Shown piece by piece: positions 25,109 to 32,775 of a DNA stretch of 42,724 nucleotides (position 1 is the stretch's first letter; each line of letters opens with the position of its first letter). A program made the position numbers and the translations under genes. Source of the DNA: SZAS-79 sp038211455 (GTDB lineage: Bacteria > Pseudomonadota > Gammaproteobacteria > Burkholderiales > SG8-39); NCBI GenBank assembly GCA_038211455.1, contig JBBQVP010000016.1, positions 1 through 42,724 on the forward strand, written 5' to 3'. The notes under the pieces are model-generated. The model saw nothing but the letters and a program-made list of their open reading frames with translations, had not been told where the DNA came from and ran no database searches.

Positions 25109-26047
25109 ATGACCGTCAGCCTCGGCTACCTGCTGCCGACCCGTGAACTGTGCATGGCCGGCGTGCACGAAACGCGCAGCATCCTTGCGCTGGCCGACCG
25201 CGCCGAGGCGCTGGGCCTGGATTCGGTGTGGATCGGCGACTCGCTGCTGGCCAAGCCCAGGCACGAGCCCCTCGCATTGCTGGCCGCGATCGCCGCCCGC
25301 ACCAAGAAACTGAAGGTAGGCACGGCCGTGCTGTTGCCCGTGCTGCGCAATCCGGTGCTGCTCGCCCACCAGGCGGCAACCATCGACCAGATCAGCGAAG
25401 GGCGCCTGATCCTTGGCGTGGGCATCGGCGCCGATGTGCCGGCGATTCGCGCGGAATTCGAATCGGCAGGGGTTCCATTCGAAAAACGCGTCGGCCGGAT
25501 GATGGAAGGCATACGTCTTTGCCGCGCGCTGTGGACGGGTGAGCCGGTCGACTGGGAGGGGCGCTGGAAGGTCACGAAGGGCGTGCTCGCGCCGAAAGCC
25601 TGGACCCCGGGCGGGCCGCCGATCTGGGGCGGCGGTGGCGCCCCGGGCATGATCGAGCGGACAGGCAAACATCTCGACGGCTGGTTCCCGGCCGGTTCGG
25701 GCGGGCCCGCAACCTGGCGCGAGGGCTGGACCCAGGCGAAACAACACGCAAAAGAGGCCGGGCGCGATCCCGCGACCCTGGTCGGCGCGGCCTACCTCAC
25801 CCTGTCGATCGATGCGGACGAGACAAAGGCGGTTGCGAAGCTCGACCAGTATCTGCAGACGTACTACAACCAGCCGGGCGAAACGATTCGCCGGCGCCAG
25901 TACTGCTTTGCCGGCTCGCGCGAGGGGGCGATCTCATGGTTGCGCGACTTCACCGCGGCTGGCGCGACCCACCTTGCGCTGCGCTTTACCGGCGAGCACG
26001 AGCGGCATATGGAACTGGTGGCGCAGTTGCGCGGAGAGCTTGGCTAG
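25109..26047 (+). CDS. LLM class (F420-dependent) oxidoreductase
   Basis: 312 residues of the luciferase-like monooxygenase fold, with LADRAEALGLDSVWIGDSLL, VGTAVLLPVLRNP, EGRLILGVGIG and a PPIWGGGG strand. It resembles the TIGR03619/MER-like F420-dependent group. It is not the FGD: SDHF is replaced by GDSL and the phosphate residues are absent. Position behind ddn suggests it uses F420H2 for reduction or F420 for oxidation of an unknown substrate. Confidence 0.85.
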   Translation: MTVSLGYLLPTRELCMAGVHETRSILALADRAEALGLDSVWIGDSLLAKPRHEPLALLAAIAARTKKLKVGTAVLLPVLRNPVLLAHQAATIDQISEGRLILGVGIGADVPAIRAEFESAGVPFEKRVGRMMEGIRLCRALWTGEPVDWEGRWKVTKGVLAPKAWTPGGPPIWGGGGAPGMIERTGKHLDGWFPAGSGGPATWREGWTQAKQHAKEAGRDPATLVGAAYLTLSIDADETKAVAKLDQYLQTYYNQPGETIRRRQYCFAGSREGAISWLRDFTAAGATHLALRFTGEHERHMELVAQLRGELG

Positions 26048-26066
26048 ACGAGAAGGGGTTCAGACC

Positions 26067-26966
26067 ATGGAACTTGGCGCGCTTGTGCCGTTTGGCGATT
26101 TTGGTGGCGATCCGCAGACCGTGCGCGACTACGCGCAGGGCCTCGAAGCGGCCGGGTACGATTTCCTCGAGGCGCCGGACCACGTCCTGGGCGTGAACGT
26201 CGCTTCACGCCCCGACTGGGAGGCCGGCCGCAACACATCGAAGGACCTGTTTCACGACCCGTTCGTGCTGCTCGCCTATCTCGCCGGTGTCGCGCCGGGC
26301 TTGGGCTTTTCCACCGGCGTGCTGATCGTCGCGCAAAGGCAGACCGCGCTGGTCGCGAAACAAGCCGCGTGCCTCGACGTGCTGTGCGGGGGCCGCTTCA
26401 GGCTGGGCATCGGCGTGGGCTGGAACGAAATGGAGTACGTCGCGCTGAACGAAAACTTCAAGAACCGCGGTCGACGGTCCGAAGAACAGGTGCAGGTGAT
26501 GCAGGCGCTATGGAAAAACGAGCACGTCACCTTCAACGGCCGCTTCCACACCATCGAGGATGCCGGCATCAATCCGCGCCCGGCCTCGGGCCGCGTTCCG
26601 GTCTGGTACGGCGGCCATCACGAAAACACCCTGTCGCGCATCGCCAAATGGGGCGACGGCTGGATGCCGAATGCGTTTGCGCCCGACCAGGCTGCGGCCG
26701 ATGTGTTTGCAAAATTGCGTGGCATGGTCGAAGCCGAAGGCCGTGACCCCGCCGCGCTGGGGATCGAGGTCTGGACCTCCTGCGGCGCCGGAACGGAGGC
26801 CGACTGGCGAAAGGAAGCGACGTTCTGGAAAGGGCTCGGCGTCACCCACATCTGTCTCACGACCACCTTCCACAAGCGTCACCACCATCGTATCGCCGGA
26901 CGTGGGCTCGCCGATCATCTCGCGGCGGCGAAGCGGTTTCACGACGCGATCGCCGATATTCTCTAG
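26067..26966 (+). CDS. LLM class (F420-dependent) oxidoreductase
   Basis: 299 residues, luciferase-like fold. The block LEAPDHVLGV, the LGFSTGVLIVAQRQT strand, LGIGVGWNEMEY and GRVPVWYGG are typical of TIGR03619-like F420 enzymes. It ends with LADHLAAAKRFHDAI, also common there. The ATG at 26067 has AGAAGGGG before it. It closes the island, and the DMT transporter converges on it 12 bases away. Substrate unknown. Confidence 0.85.
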   Translation: MELGALVPFGDFGGDPQTVRDYAQGLEAAGYDFLEAPDHVLGVNVASRPDWEAGRNTSKDLFHDPFVLLAYLAGVAPGLGFSTGVLIVAQRQTALVAKQAACLDVLCGGRFRLGIGVGWNEMEYVALNENFKNRGRRSEEQVQVMQALWKNEHVTFNGRFHTIEDAGINPRPASGRVPVWYGGHHENTLSRIAKWGDGWMPNAFAPDQAAADVFAKLRGMVEAEGRDPAALGIEVWTSCGAGTEADWRKEATFWKGLGVTHICLTTTFHKRHHHRIAGRGLADHLAAAKRFHDAIADIL

Positions 26967-26978
26967 GCGAACGGACCT

Positions 26979-27905
26979 TCAGCCGCTACTTCCCGGGCGG
27001 GGCGATCCGGCCGTCCCGCCGGCGCCGCCCAGGGTCCCCAGCGCAATTCCGCCCAGGATCAGCAGCATTGCTGCAGCCAAGACGAGGTCGAAAGCCTCGC
27101 CCAGGAACACAATCGAACTGAGCACGCCGACCACCGGCGTGGCCAGCACCCCGAGCGAGGTCGTGACCGCGGGCAGGCTGCGGTTCACCATCGCCATCGC
27201 CCAGTAGGCCAATGCCACGCCGATGACACCGCCATAGAGGAACAACAGCACCACGTCCGTGTTCCACGCGATGTGCGGCGCGCCCTCGAACCCCACTGCG
27301 AGCAGCGCGAGCAGCAGCGTTGCGATCAGCACCTCCCAGAACACCAGCTGGTAAGGCGTCGAGATCCAGGTGTGCTTGCGGATGTGCACGATGCTGACCG
27401 ACCAGCAGAAAGCCGCCAGCAGCAGCAGGCCGTTGCCGCGCAGCACGAGCCGGTCCGACCAGTCGAAGTTGGCTGGATTGAACATCAGCGCAAGACCCGC
27501 GAGACCCAGCGTCACGCCCGCAGCGCGGCGCGCGGTGAGCCGCTCGCCGAGAAACAGCACTGCACCGGGAATGACCCAGAGCGGCGTGGTGAATCCCAGC
27601 ACGATGGAGCGGCCCGCCGCGACGCTCTGCAGGCCGATGGCCATCAGCGCGGCGAATCCGGTCATGTGCAGCAGCGCGATGTTGAAGACCACAGCCAGGT
27701 CGCCGCGTTTGGGCAGGCGCAGGTCGCGCGTGGCCAGGGTCAGGAAGAACAGCACCACCAGCGCGATCGCCGAGCGGATCGCCGACAGCCACAGCGGGGG
27801 CACGCTTCCCACCAGGCTCTTGGTGACGCTCCAGTTGAAGCCCCACGCCAGGATCACCACAGCAAACAGCGAAAGCGCGGCGCGCCGCGAAAGCCTGACC
27901 GCCAT
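26979..27905 (-). CDS. EamA/DMT-family transporter
   Basis: 308 residues with about ten hydrophobic segments and two EamA repeats (first near 12-140, second near 155-290). The AWGFNWSVTKSL opening and the SLGVLATPVVGVLSSIVFLGE block are typical of RhaT/YdcZ-like exporters of amino acids or other metabolites. It starts three bases after the stop of the DJ-1/PfpI gene and is cotranscribed with it. Transported substance unknown. Confidence 0.88.
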   Translation of the reverse strand: MAVRLSRRAALSLFAVVILAWGFNWSVTKSLVGSVPPLWLSAIRSAIALVVLFFLTLATRDLRLPKRGDLAVVFNIALLHMTGFAALMAIGLQSVAAGRSIVLGFTTPLWVIPGAVLFLGERLTARRAAGVTLGLAGLALMFNPANFDWSDRLVLRGNGLLLLAAFCWSVSIVHIRKHTWISTPYQLVFWEVLIATLLLALLAVGFEGAPHIAWNTDVVLLFLYGGVIGVALAYWAMAMVNRSLPAVTTSLGVLATPVVGVLSSIVFLGEAFDLVLAAAMLLILGGIALGTLGGAGGTAGSPRPGSSG

Positions 27906-27908
27906 GGC

Positions 27909-28583
27909 TCAACAGTACTGTGTCGCGGCCCGCTTCGCCTGCGCCAGGCGCGCGGCCTGCATCGGCGCCCTCGCCTCCCGCACGCGGTCCACGATCGCCT
28001 TGTCGGCCGTGGACGGATGGCCGCAGTTGTACGGCGGTGCCGGGTTGTACTCGATCAGCAGCTGGATCTGCCTGGCGGCATCCGCGCCGCAGACTTCGCC
28101 CGCCACGACCAGCGCAAAATCGATGCCGGAGGTCACGCCCCCACCGGTGATCCGGTTGCGGTCGATGACCACACGGTCGGTCGCGGGCGTCACGCCGAAC
28201 TCCGGCAGCAGATCAAGCGACAGCCAGTGCGTGGTCGCGCGATAGCCCTTGAGCAGGCCGGCTGCGCCCAGCACCAGCGCGCCGGTGCAAACCGAAGTCA
28301 CGTATTTCGAACTCCCGGCCTGGTGGCGCAGGAACTCGAGCACCGCGCGGTCCTCCATCAGCGCACCGACGCCGGGGCCGCCGGGAACGAAGACCAGGTC
28401 CAGCGGCGCGGCAGAGGCCAGCGTCGTGTCGGGCAGGAACCGCAGCCCGCCGCGCGCGACAACCGGCTCCAGCGAGGCGGCGATCACGTTCACCTCGCAG
28501 CCTGGCATCTGGGAAAAGACCTCGTACGGACCGGTGAAGTCCAGCTGGGTCATGTCCTTGAAAATCAGCATGCCGATACGCAT
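27909..28583 (-). CDS. DJ-1/PfpI family protein, isonitrile-hydratase-like
   Basis: 224 residues. The nucleophile elbow SVCTGALVLGAAGLL carries the cysteine typical of this superfamily, and the opening GMLIFKDMTQLDFTGPYEV and the RATTHW block match isonitrile hydratase (InhA) and the amidotransferase half of GlxA regulators. There is no AraC DNA-binding domain, so it is probably an enzyme. Start MRIGMLIF has GGAGG before it; the longer frame is not supported. Confidence 0.83.
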   Translation of the reverse strand: MRIGMLIFKDMTQLDFTGPYEVFSQMPGCEVNVIAASLEPVVARGGLRFLPDTTLASAAPLDLVFVPGGPGVGALMEDRAVLEFLRHQAGSSKYVTSVCTGALVLGAAGLLKGYRATTHWLSLDLLPEFGVTPATDRVVIDRNRITGGGVTSGIDFALVVAGEVCGADAARQIQLLIEYNPAPPYNCGHPSTADKAIVDRVREARAPMQAARLAQAKRAATQYC

Positions 28584-28596
28584 CACTGCCTCCAGT

Positions 28597-28860
28597 CTAT
28601 TGTGTGAAACGGGAAATCCGGTTGTACAACCAGCCGAACGCGGCGCCGGCGATCGACGCATCCACGACGCCGTACAGTGTCGCCGTGATCACCGAGCCGA
28701 TAGTCGGGGTGGGATGGTAGCCGGGATAGATCGAGGCGAGCACACCAAGGAACATCTGCCCGTAGGCCGGCCAGACCAGGTTGCCAACCGCGACGAACAG
28801 GATCGCCGCGCCCCAGAAAATCCCGGCGGTGGCGCCGAGTGCAATCACGTTGAATCGCAT
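28597..28860 (-). CDS. small membrane protein, holin-like (Phage_holin_8 type)
   Basis: 87 residues with three hydrophobic segments and an IYPGYHPTPTIGSVI loop, matching the small chromosomal membrane protein group annotated as putative bacteriophage holin. AAAGGAGG lies immediately upstream, a very strong ribosome site. It is the first gene of a three-gene unit with the DJ-1 protein and DMT transporter. Its role is unknown; no lysis genes are nearby. Confidence 0.75.
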   Translation of the reverse strand: MRFNVIALGATAGIFWGAAILFVAVGNLVWPAYGQMFLGVLASIYPGYHPTPTIGSVITATLYGVVDASIAGAAFGWLYNRISRFTQ

Positions 28861-28925
28861 ACGCCCTCCTTTGAAAAAGAGACTTGCTCCAGGGTGTTCC
28901 CGGACTCGGCGGGAGCATAGCCTTT

Positions 28926-29618
28926 TCAGCGCCGGCTGCGCGCGAGGGTCGCCATGGTTGCAATGGTCGTTTCAAGCTGCGCGAGGTCCGGCAACTCGGC
29001 ATCGGGCAGCATCGCAGGATCCGCGGTTTCGCCGCGCCGGTTGATCCAGATGCGCGCGAGCCCCAGCCTGAAAGCCGGCGCCATGTCGGTCGCAAGGCCC
29101 GCACCGACATGCAGCACCTCGCCGGGCGACACGCCCAGCCGCGCGTGCGCAAACGCGAACAGGCGGTGGTCCGGCTTGAACGCCTTCGCCTGCTCCGCAG
29201 TGATCACCTCGAATGGGACCTCGAGCCCGCGCACGGTGTCGGCAATCAGCGCATCTTCCGTGTTTGAAATGATCGCCAGGCGATACGCGCGCGCAAGCGT
29301 GCGCAGCGCGGGCAGCACGTCCGGGTAGGGCGGAATGGCGCGGATCGCGTGCATCAGCCGCGCATACGCAGCGTCGAAGCCCGCCAGCGCGTGCTTTTCC
29401 ATCGTCCGCTGCAGCGCAATCTGCAACACCTCCGAATACGGCCGATACCCCGCATCCTTGAGTTCGACATGCAGCGCGCTGAAGTCCTTGTGGAACGCGG
29501 CGCCGTCACCCGAAGGCAGCAGCGAATCGAACACGGCGCGCAGCGTCTCCGGCCAGCGCACCAGGGTGCCGTAGCAATCGAAGGTGATGACCGCGGGCCA
29601 CGCACAGTTCACGCTCAT
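28926..29618 (-). CDS. HAD-family hydrolase, haloacid dehalogenase type II-like
   Basis: 230 residues. Motif I is TFDCYGTLVRW (nucleophilic aspartate), motif II ISNTEDALI, the lysine is in AKAFKPDH and motif IV is in HVGAGLATDMAPA. It resembles type II L-2-haloacid dehalogenases and phosphatases of that clade. The start MSVNCAWP gives two bases from the DapA-like stop. Possible substrates are halo-acids or sugar phosphates; the neighbourhood does not decide. Confidence 0.83.
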   Translation of the reverse strand: MSVNCAWPAVITFDCYGTLVRWPETLRAVFDSLLPSGDGAAFHKDFSALHVELKDAGYRPYSEVLQIALQRTMEKHALAGFDAAYARLMHAIRAIPPYPDVLPALRTLARAYRLAIISNTEDALIADTVRGLEVPFEVITAEQAKAFKPDHRLFAFAHARLGVSPGEVLHVGAGLATDMAPAFRLGLARIWINRRGETADPAMLPDAELPDLAQLETTIATMATLARSRR

Positions 29619-29620
29619 TG

Positions 29621-30508
29621 CTAGAGCGCGCCGATCGCGGCCAGCGCGCGCCGCACCTCCTCCACTCCTTCCGGGGACAGCGGCGCCTGTGGCGGCAGCG
29701 GCGCGCCGACGGCGTAGCCCTGCAGTTCGAGCCCGCCTTTGATGCAGGCCGCGAGGTTGTGTTTCGCGAACGCCTGGTTCAGGTTCCACAGCGGGCGCTG
29801 GCGCTCCATCGCCTGAGCCCAGTCGCCGCGCCGGCACAGTTCGTAGAGCTCGACGCTTTGCCGCGGCGCGACGCAGGCCGGCCCGGCCATCCAGCCCACA
29901 CCGCCGATCAGCATCACGCAGGTGGGAATGTGCGCCGACGCGGCGAACACTTTCATGCGCCCTTCGACACGGTTGATGATCGCGAGCAGCCGCCCGGTGT
30001 TGAACGAGGCGTCCTTGATGTAGCCGATGTTCGGGATCCGGCTCAGGCGGTCGATGACCGGCAGGCTCAGGTCGGAGCGCTGGAAGTTGGGGTTCGTGTA
30101 CAGCACGACCGGCAGGGACACCGCCTCGGCGATCGCCTTGAAGTAGGCGTACACACCTTCATCGGAAATCGGGAAATACGCCTCGAGGATCGCGAGGATG
30201 CCGTTTGCGCCCATGCGCTCGTACTCGCGCGCCTGCGCGACAGCATCCGCGATCGTGGTCGACGCCACACCGGCCACGACCGGCACGCGTTTGCCGGCCG
30301 CCTCGATCACGACCTCCACCACCCGGCGCCGCTGCGCCGCCGAGAGGTAGGCGAACTCGCCGGTCGAACCCAGCGGCGTCAGCCCGTGCACGCCGGCCTT
30401 GATGAGCTCGTCGCAGAGCTTCGCCAGCACCGGTGCGTTGATCTCGCCGGATTCGAGCACCGGCGAGACGATATAGGGAAATACGCCGTGAAATTCCGCT
30501 TCGCTCAT
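29621..30508 (-). CDS. dihydrodipicolinate synthase (DapA)-like aldolase
   Basis: 295 residues of the class I aldolase DapA/NAL family. The Schiff-base lysine is in IGYIKDAS, the tyrosine in VVLYTNP, and the TPLGSTGEFAYL block shapes the pyruvate site. It is more like the 2-keto-3-deoxy sugar-acid and related aldolase or dehydratase members than canonical DapA, and probably cleaves or makes a 4-hydroxy-2-keto acid. The ATG at 30508 overlaps the upstream stop as ATGA; a GTG one codon before is possible. Confidence 0.85.
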   Translation of the reverse strand: MSEAEFHGVFPYIVSPVLESGEINAPVLAKLCDELIKAGVHGLTPLGSTGEFAYLSAAQRRRVVEVVIEAAGKRVPVVAGVASTTIADAVAQAREYERMGANGILAILEAYFPISDEGVYAYFKAIAEAVSLPVVLYTNPNFQRSDLSLPVIDRLSRIPNIGYIKDASFNTGRLLAIINRVEGRMKVFAASAHIPTCVMLIGGVGWMAGPACVAPRQSVELYELCRRGDWAQAMERQRPLWNLNQAFAKHNLAACIKGGLELQGYAVGAPLPPQAPLSPEGVEEVRRALAAIGAL

Positions 30509-30969
30509 CACTTTTCCTCTTGGGGTTTTTCGTCGCCTTGCGCCGGCAGCGCCGCACTATGCCACCAGAGCCGGCATTCGGTGCACAAGCCGGCCGCGAA
30601 CCTCGCCTGCAGCATGCCGTCGAGCGCAACCCTGGGCAGGGGATCGCCGGGCTTGCGCGCAATCACGTTGGTCGCAGCCGAACCGGCCCAGATCCGGAAC
30701 AGTTCCTCGGACATCACCTGGTAGGTCACGTGCCAGTGCACAATCCCGCTTCCCTGGGAGGATGCCAGCACGTCGTACGTCACCGTGATGTCGCCCTGCA
30801 GCTTGACCCGCTGCCAGTAGGCCGCGAGCTGCGCGTGGCCGCGCTGCTCGGCAAACGGCGTGTTGCGGTAGATGCCGTCTTTCGCAAACAGGGCGCAGAA
30901 CGCCTTTTCGTCGCGCCCTTCCCACGCGGCCTTGTAGCCGCGCATGAACTGTTCGATAGCCACCCTCAT
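30508..30969 (-). CDS. SnoaL/NTF2-like domain protein
   Basis: 153 residues with the cone-like NTF2 pattern: a long N-terminal helix (MRGYKAAWEGRDEKAFCALFAKDGIY), then strands with VHWHVTYQVMS and ATNVIARKP. Such proteins are isomerases, hydrolases or small-molecule binders. Position at the head of the DapA-like/HAD operon suggests a role in that pathway. It follows a palindrome (31025-31046) in the upstream gap that may be its operator. Confidence 0.7.
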   Translation of the reverse strand: MRVAIEQFMRGYKAAWEGRDEKAFCALFAKDGIYRNTPFAEQRGHAQLAAYWQRVKLQGDITVTYDVLASSQGSGIVHWHVTYQVMSEELFRIWAGSAATNVIARKPGDPLPRVALDGMLQARFAAGLCTECRLWWHSAALPAQGDEKPQEEK

Positions 30970-31024
30970 CCCCCCATCAGATTCGCGAATTTCGCGGCGT
31001 GCAGGCCAGGCAGAAGTGCTGGAC

Positions 31025-31046
31025 GTGTTGTTAGATTAAACAACAC
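31025..31046. promoter_or_regulatory. 22-bp inverted repeat upstream of the SnoaL-led operon
   Basis: Eight-base arms GTGTTGTT and AACAACAC around an ATT-rich six-base loop lie 56-77 bases before the operon start. The gap also has a six-base dyad (31061-31075) and a 13-base dyad AAAGTT-G-AACTTT (31089-31101) that overlaps the stop of the next gene. The first is a good candidate binding site for a GntR- or TetR-type regulator, though no such regulator gene is in the window. Confidence 0.4.
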
Positions 31047-31100
31047 GAATGACACAGAATTGGCTCACGGAGCCAGCAACAGAATATAAAAGTTGAACTT

Positions 31101-31895
31101 TCAATTCATCACCAAACCGCCGTCCACGTGATACGACTGCCCGGTGATGTAGTCCGAATCCGGGCTGGCGAGGAACACCGCCATGCCGGCCAGGTCCTCC
31201 GGGGTCTCAGGACGACGCATCGGGATGCCGCGGACCCGGTCGGCCCAGGCCGAGCCCTGCGCGCGCCCATCCGATGCCGTCCACTCGCGGTCGATCTTGC
31301 GCCACATCTCGGTGTCGACCACGCCCGGGCAGATGGCGTTGACCGTCAGGTCCGGCGCAAATGCGGAGGCCGCCGACTGGGTGATGCTGATCGCGGCGGC
31401 CTTGCTCGCGGCATACGCGGCAAACATCGGCCGGCCGATGCGCCCCGCGATCGAAGCGATGTTGATGATCTTGCCGCGCGGGCGCCCGGCTGCCGCCGTC
31501 TGCTGCAGCATCTGCCGCGCGCCCGCCTGCAGCGCGAAGAACAGGCCGCGCGCATTGATGTTGTTGATGTAGTCCCAGTCCTCGGGCGTGAGTTCCAGCA
31601 CTGGCCGCACGCGGATCACGCCCGCGTTGTTGACCATCACATCCAGCCGGCCGTGCCGCTCGACCACGCGCGCGACCATCGCCGCGCTCTGCGCTGGGTC
31701 GCCGACATCCACATGCAGGGCCTCGGCCCTGCCCCCCGCCGCGTGGATTTCCGTCACCGCGCCCTGCGCGCCGACCTCGTCGTTGTCGGCGACGACCACC
31801 GCCGCGCCCTCGCGCGCGTAGCGCAGCGCGATCGCCCTGCCGATGCCGCGCGCCCCGCCGGTCACGAGCGCAACGTTGCCTGTCAGTTTTTCCAT
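31101..31895 (-). CDS. short-chain dehydrogenase/reductase
   Basis: 264 residues, classical SDR. The cofactor loop TGGARGIG is at 12-19, NNAG at 89-92, S148 and YAASK (Y161, K165) make the catalytic triad, and the ICPG block follows. D37 after the second strand (VVVADND) favours NAD+. It shows the sorbitol/polyol-dehydrogenase-like end (ITGQSYHVDGG). It diverges from a second SDR across 65 bases; the two may act on related substrates. Strong GGGGAGAGG upstream. Confidence 0.88.
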   Translation of the reverse strand: MEKLTGNVALVTGGARGIGRAIALRYAREGAAVVVADNDEVGAQGAVTEIHAAGGRAEALHVDVGDPAQSAAMVARVVERHGRLDVMVNNAGVIRVRPVLELTPEDWDYINNINARGLFFALQAGARQMLQQTAAAGRPRGKIINIASIAGRIGRPMFAAYAASKAAAISITQSAASAFAPDLTVNAICPGVVDTEMWRKIDREWTASDGRAQGSAWADRVRGIPMRRPETPEDLAGMAVFLASPDSDYITGQSYHVDGGLVMN

Positions 31896-31960
31896 GTCAT
31901 CCTCTCCCCTCGGTCGCCTACACTACCATCGACGTGCGCAAATTCCACGGAGGAACGGAT

Positions 31961-32752
31961 ATGGACAGCGAAACCCGCATGGCCGCAGTCACCGGTGCCG
32001 GTTCCGGCCTCGGCAAGGCGATCGCGCTGCGACTGGCGCGCGAGGGCGCGGCGGTGGCCGCGATCGACATCGACGCCGCCGCGGCTGCCGAGACGGCAAG
32101 GCTGATCGTCGCCGCCGGCGGCAAGTCACGCGGCTACGGCGCGGACGTGAGCGATGCCGCTCAATTCGACGCCGCGATCACCGCGGCGGTCGCCGAACTG
32201 GGCGCGCTGGAGGTGATGGTCAACAACGCCGGGGTGCTCGACGGCTACTTCGATGTCGACGAGATGGACGAATCGCTCTGGCGGCGCGTGATCGACATCG
32301 ACCTGACCAGCGTGTTCCTCGGCTGCAAGCGCGCGCTGCGCGAGATGCTGCCGCGCGGCCGTGGCCGGATCGTCAACATGGCCTCGGTCGCCGGGCTCAA
32401 CGGCACCGGCGGCGGCGCGGCGTATATCGCCGCCAAGCACGGCGTCGTAGGCCTGACGCGGCAGATGGCCGTGACCTACGCGGCGCGCGGCATTTCGGTC
32501 AACTGCGTCTGCCCCGGGCCGATCGGCACCGAACTGCGCAAACATTCGCAGGCGATCCTCGGCCCAGGCGTGCCCGACATGAGCGGCCGCGGCGTGGTGG
32601 TCAATGAAGACCAGATCCGCGCGCTGGTGCCTGCGGGGGTCCGCGGGACCGCCGAGGACGTCGCTGCAGCGGTGTGCTTTCTCGCCTCAGACGGCGCGAA
32701 CTATATCAACGGACACGCGCTGACCGTCGACGGCGGCTGGCGCGCAAAGTAG
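31961..32752 (+). CDS. short-chain dehydrogenase/reductase
   Basis: 263 residues, classical SDR: TGAGSGLG (11-18), D36-containing AAIDID strand for NAD+, NNAG (88-91), S142 and YIAAK (Y155, K159), with VCPGPIGTE. GGAGG precedes the ATG at 31961. It is followed after 23 bases by a YihU-like beta-hydroxyacid dehydrogenase on the same strand, so both may catalyse successive oxidations in one pathway. Confidence 0.88.
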   Translation: MDSETRMAAVTGAGSGLGKAIALRLAREGAAVAAIDIDAAAAAETARLIVAAGGKSRGYGADVSDAAQFDAAITAAVAELGALEVMVNNAGVLDGYFDVDEMDESLWRRVIDIDLTSVFLGCKRALREMLPRGRGRIVNMASVAGLNGTGGGAAYIAAKHGVVGLTRQMAVTYAARGISVNCVCPGPIGTELRKHSQAILGPGVPDMSGRGVVVNEDQIRALVPAGVRGTAEDVAAAVCFLASDGANYINGHALTVDGGWRAK

Positions 32753-32775
32753 GTTTCAACCAGGAGAACACGGCA

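Noticed and set aside
25812..26066. N-terminal extension of the last LLM protein
   Set aside because: It overlaps the preceding LLM gene in a different frame; ATG at 26067 with AGAAGGGG is the sensible start.
5999..28860. Phage remnant suggested by two holin-type membrane proteins
   Set aside because: Both belong to common chromosomal families, and no structural, lysis or packaging gene is nearby.
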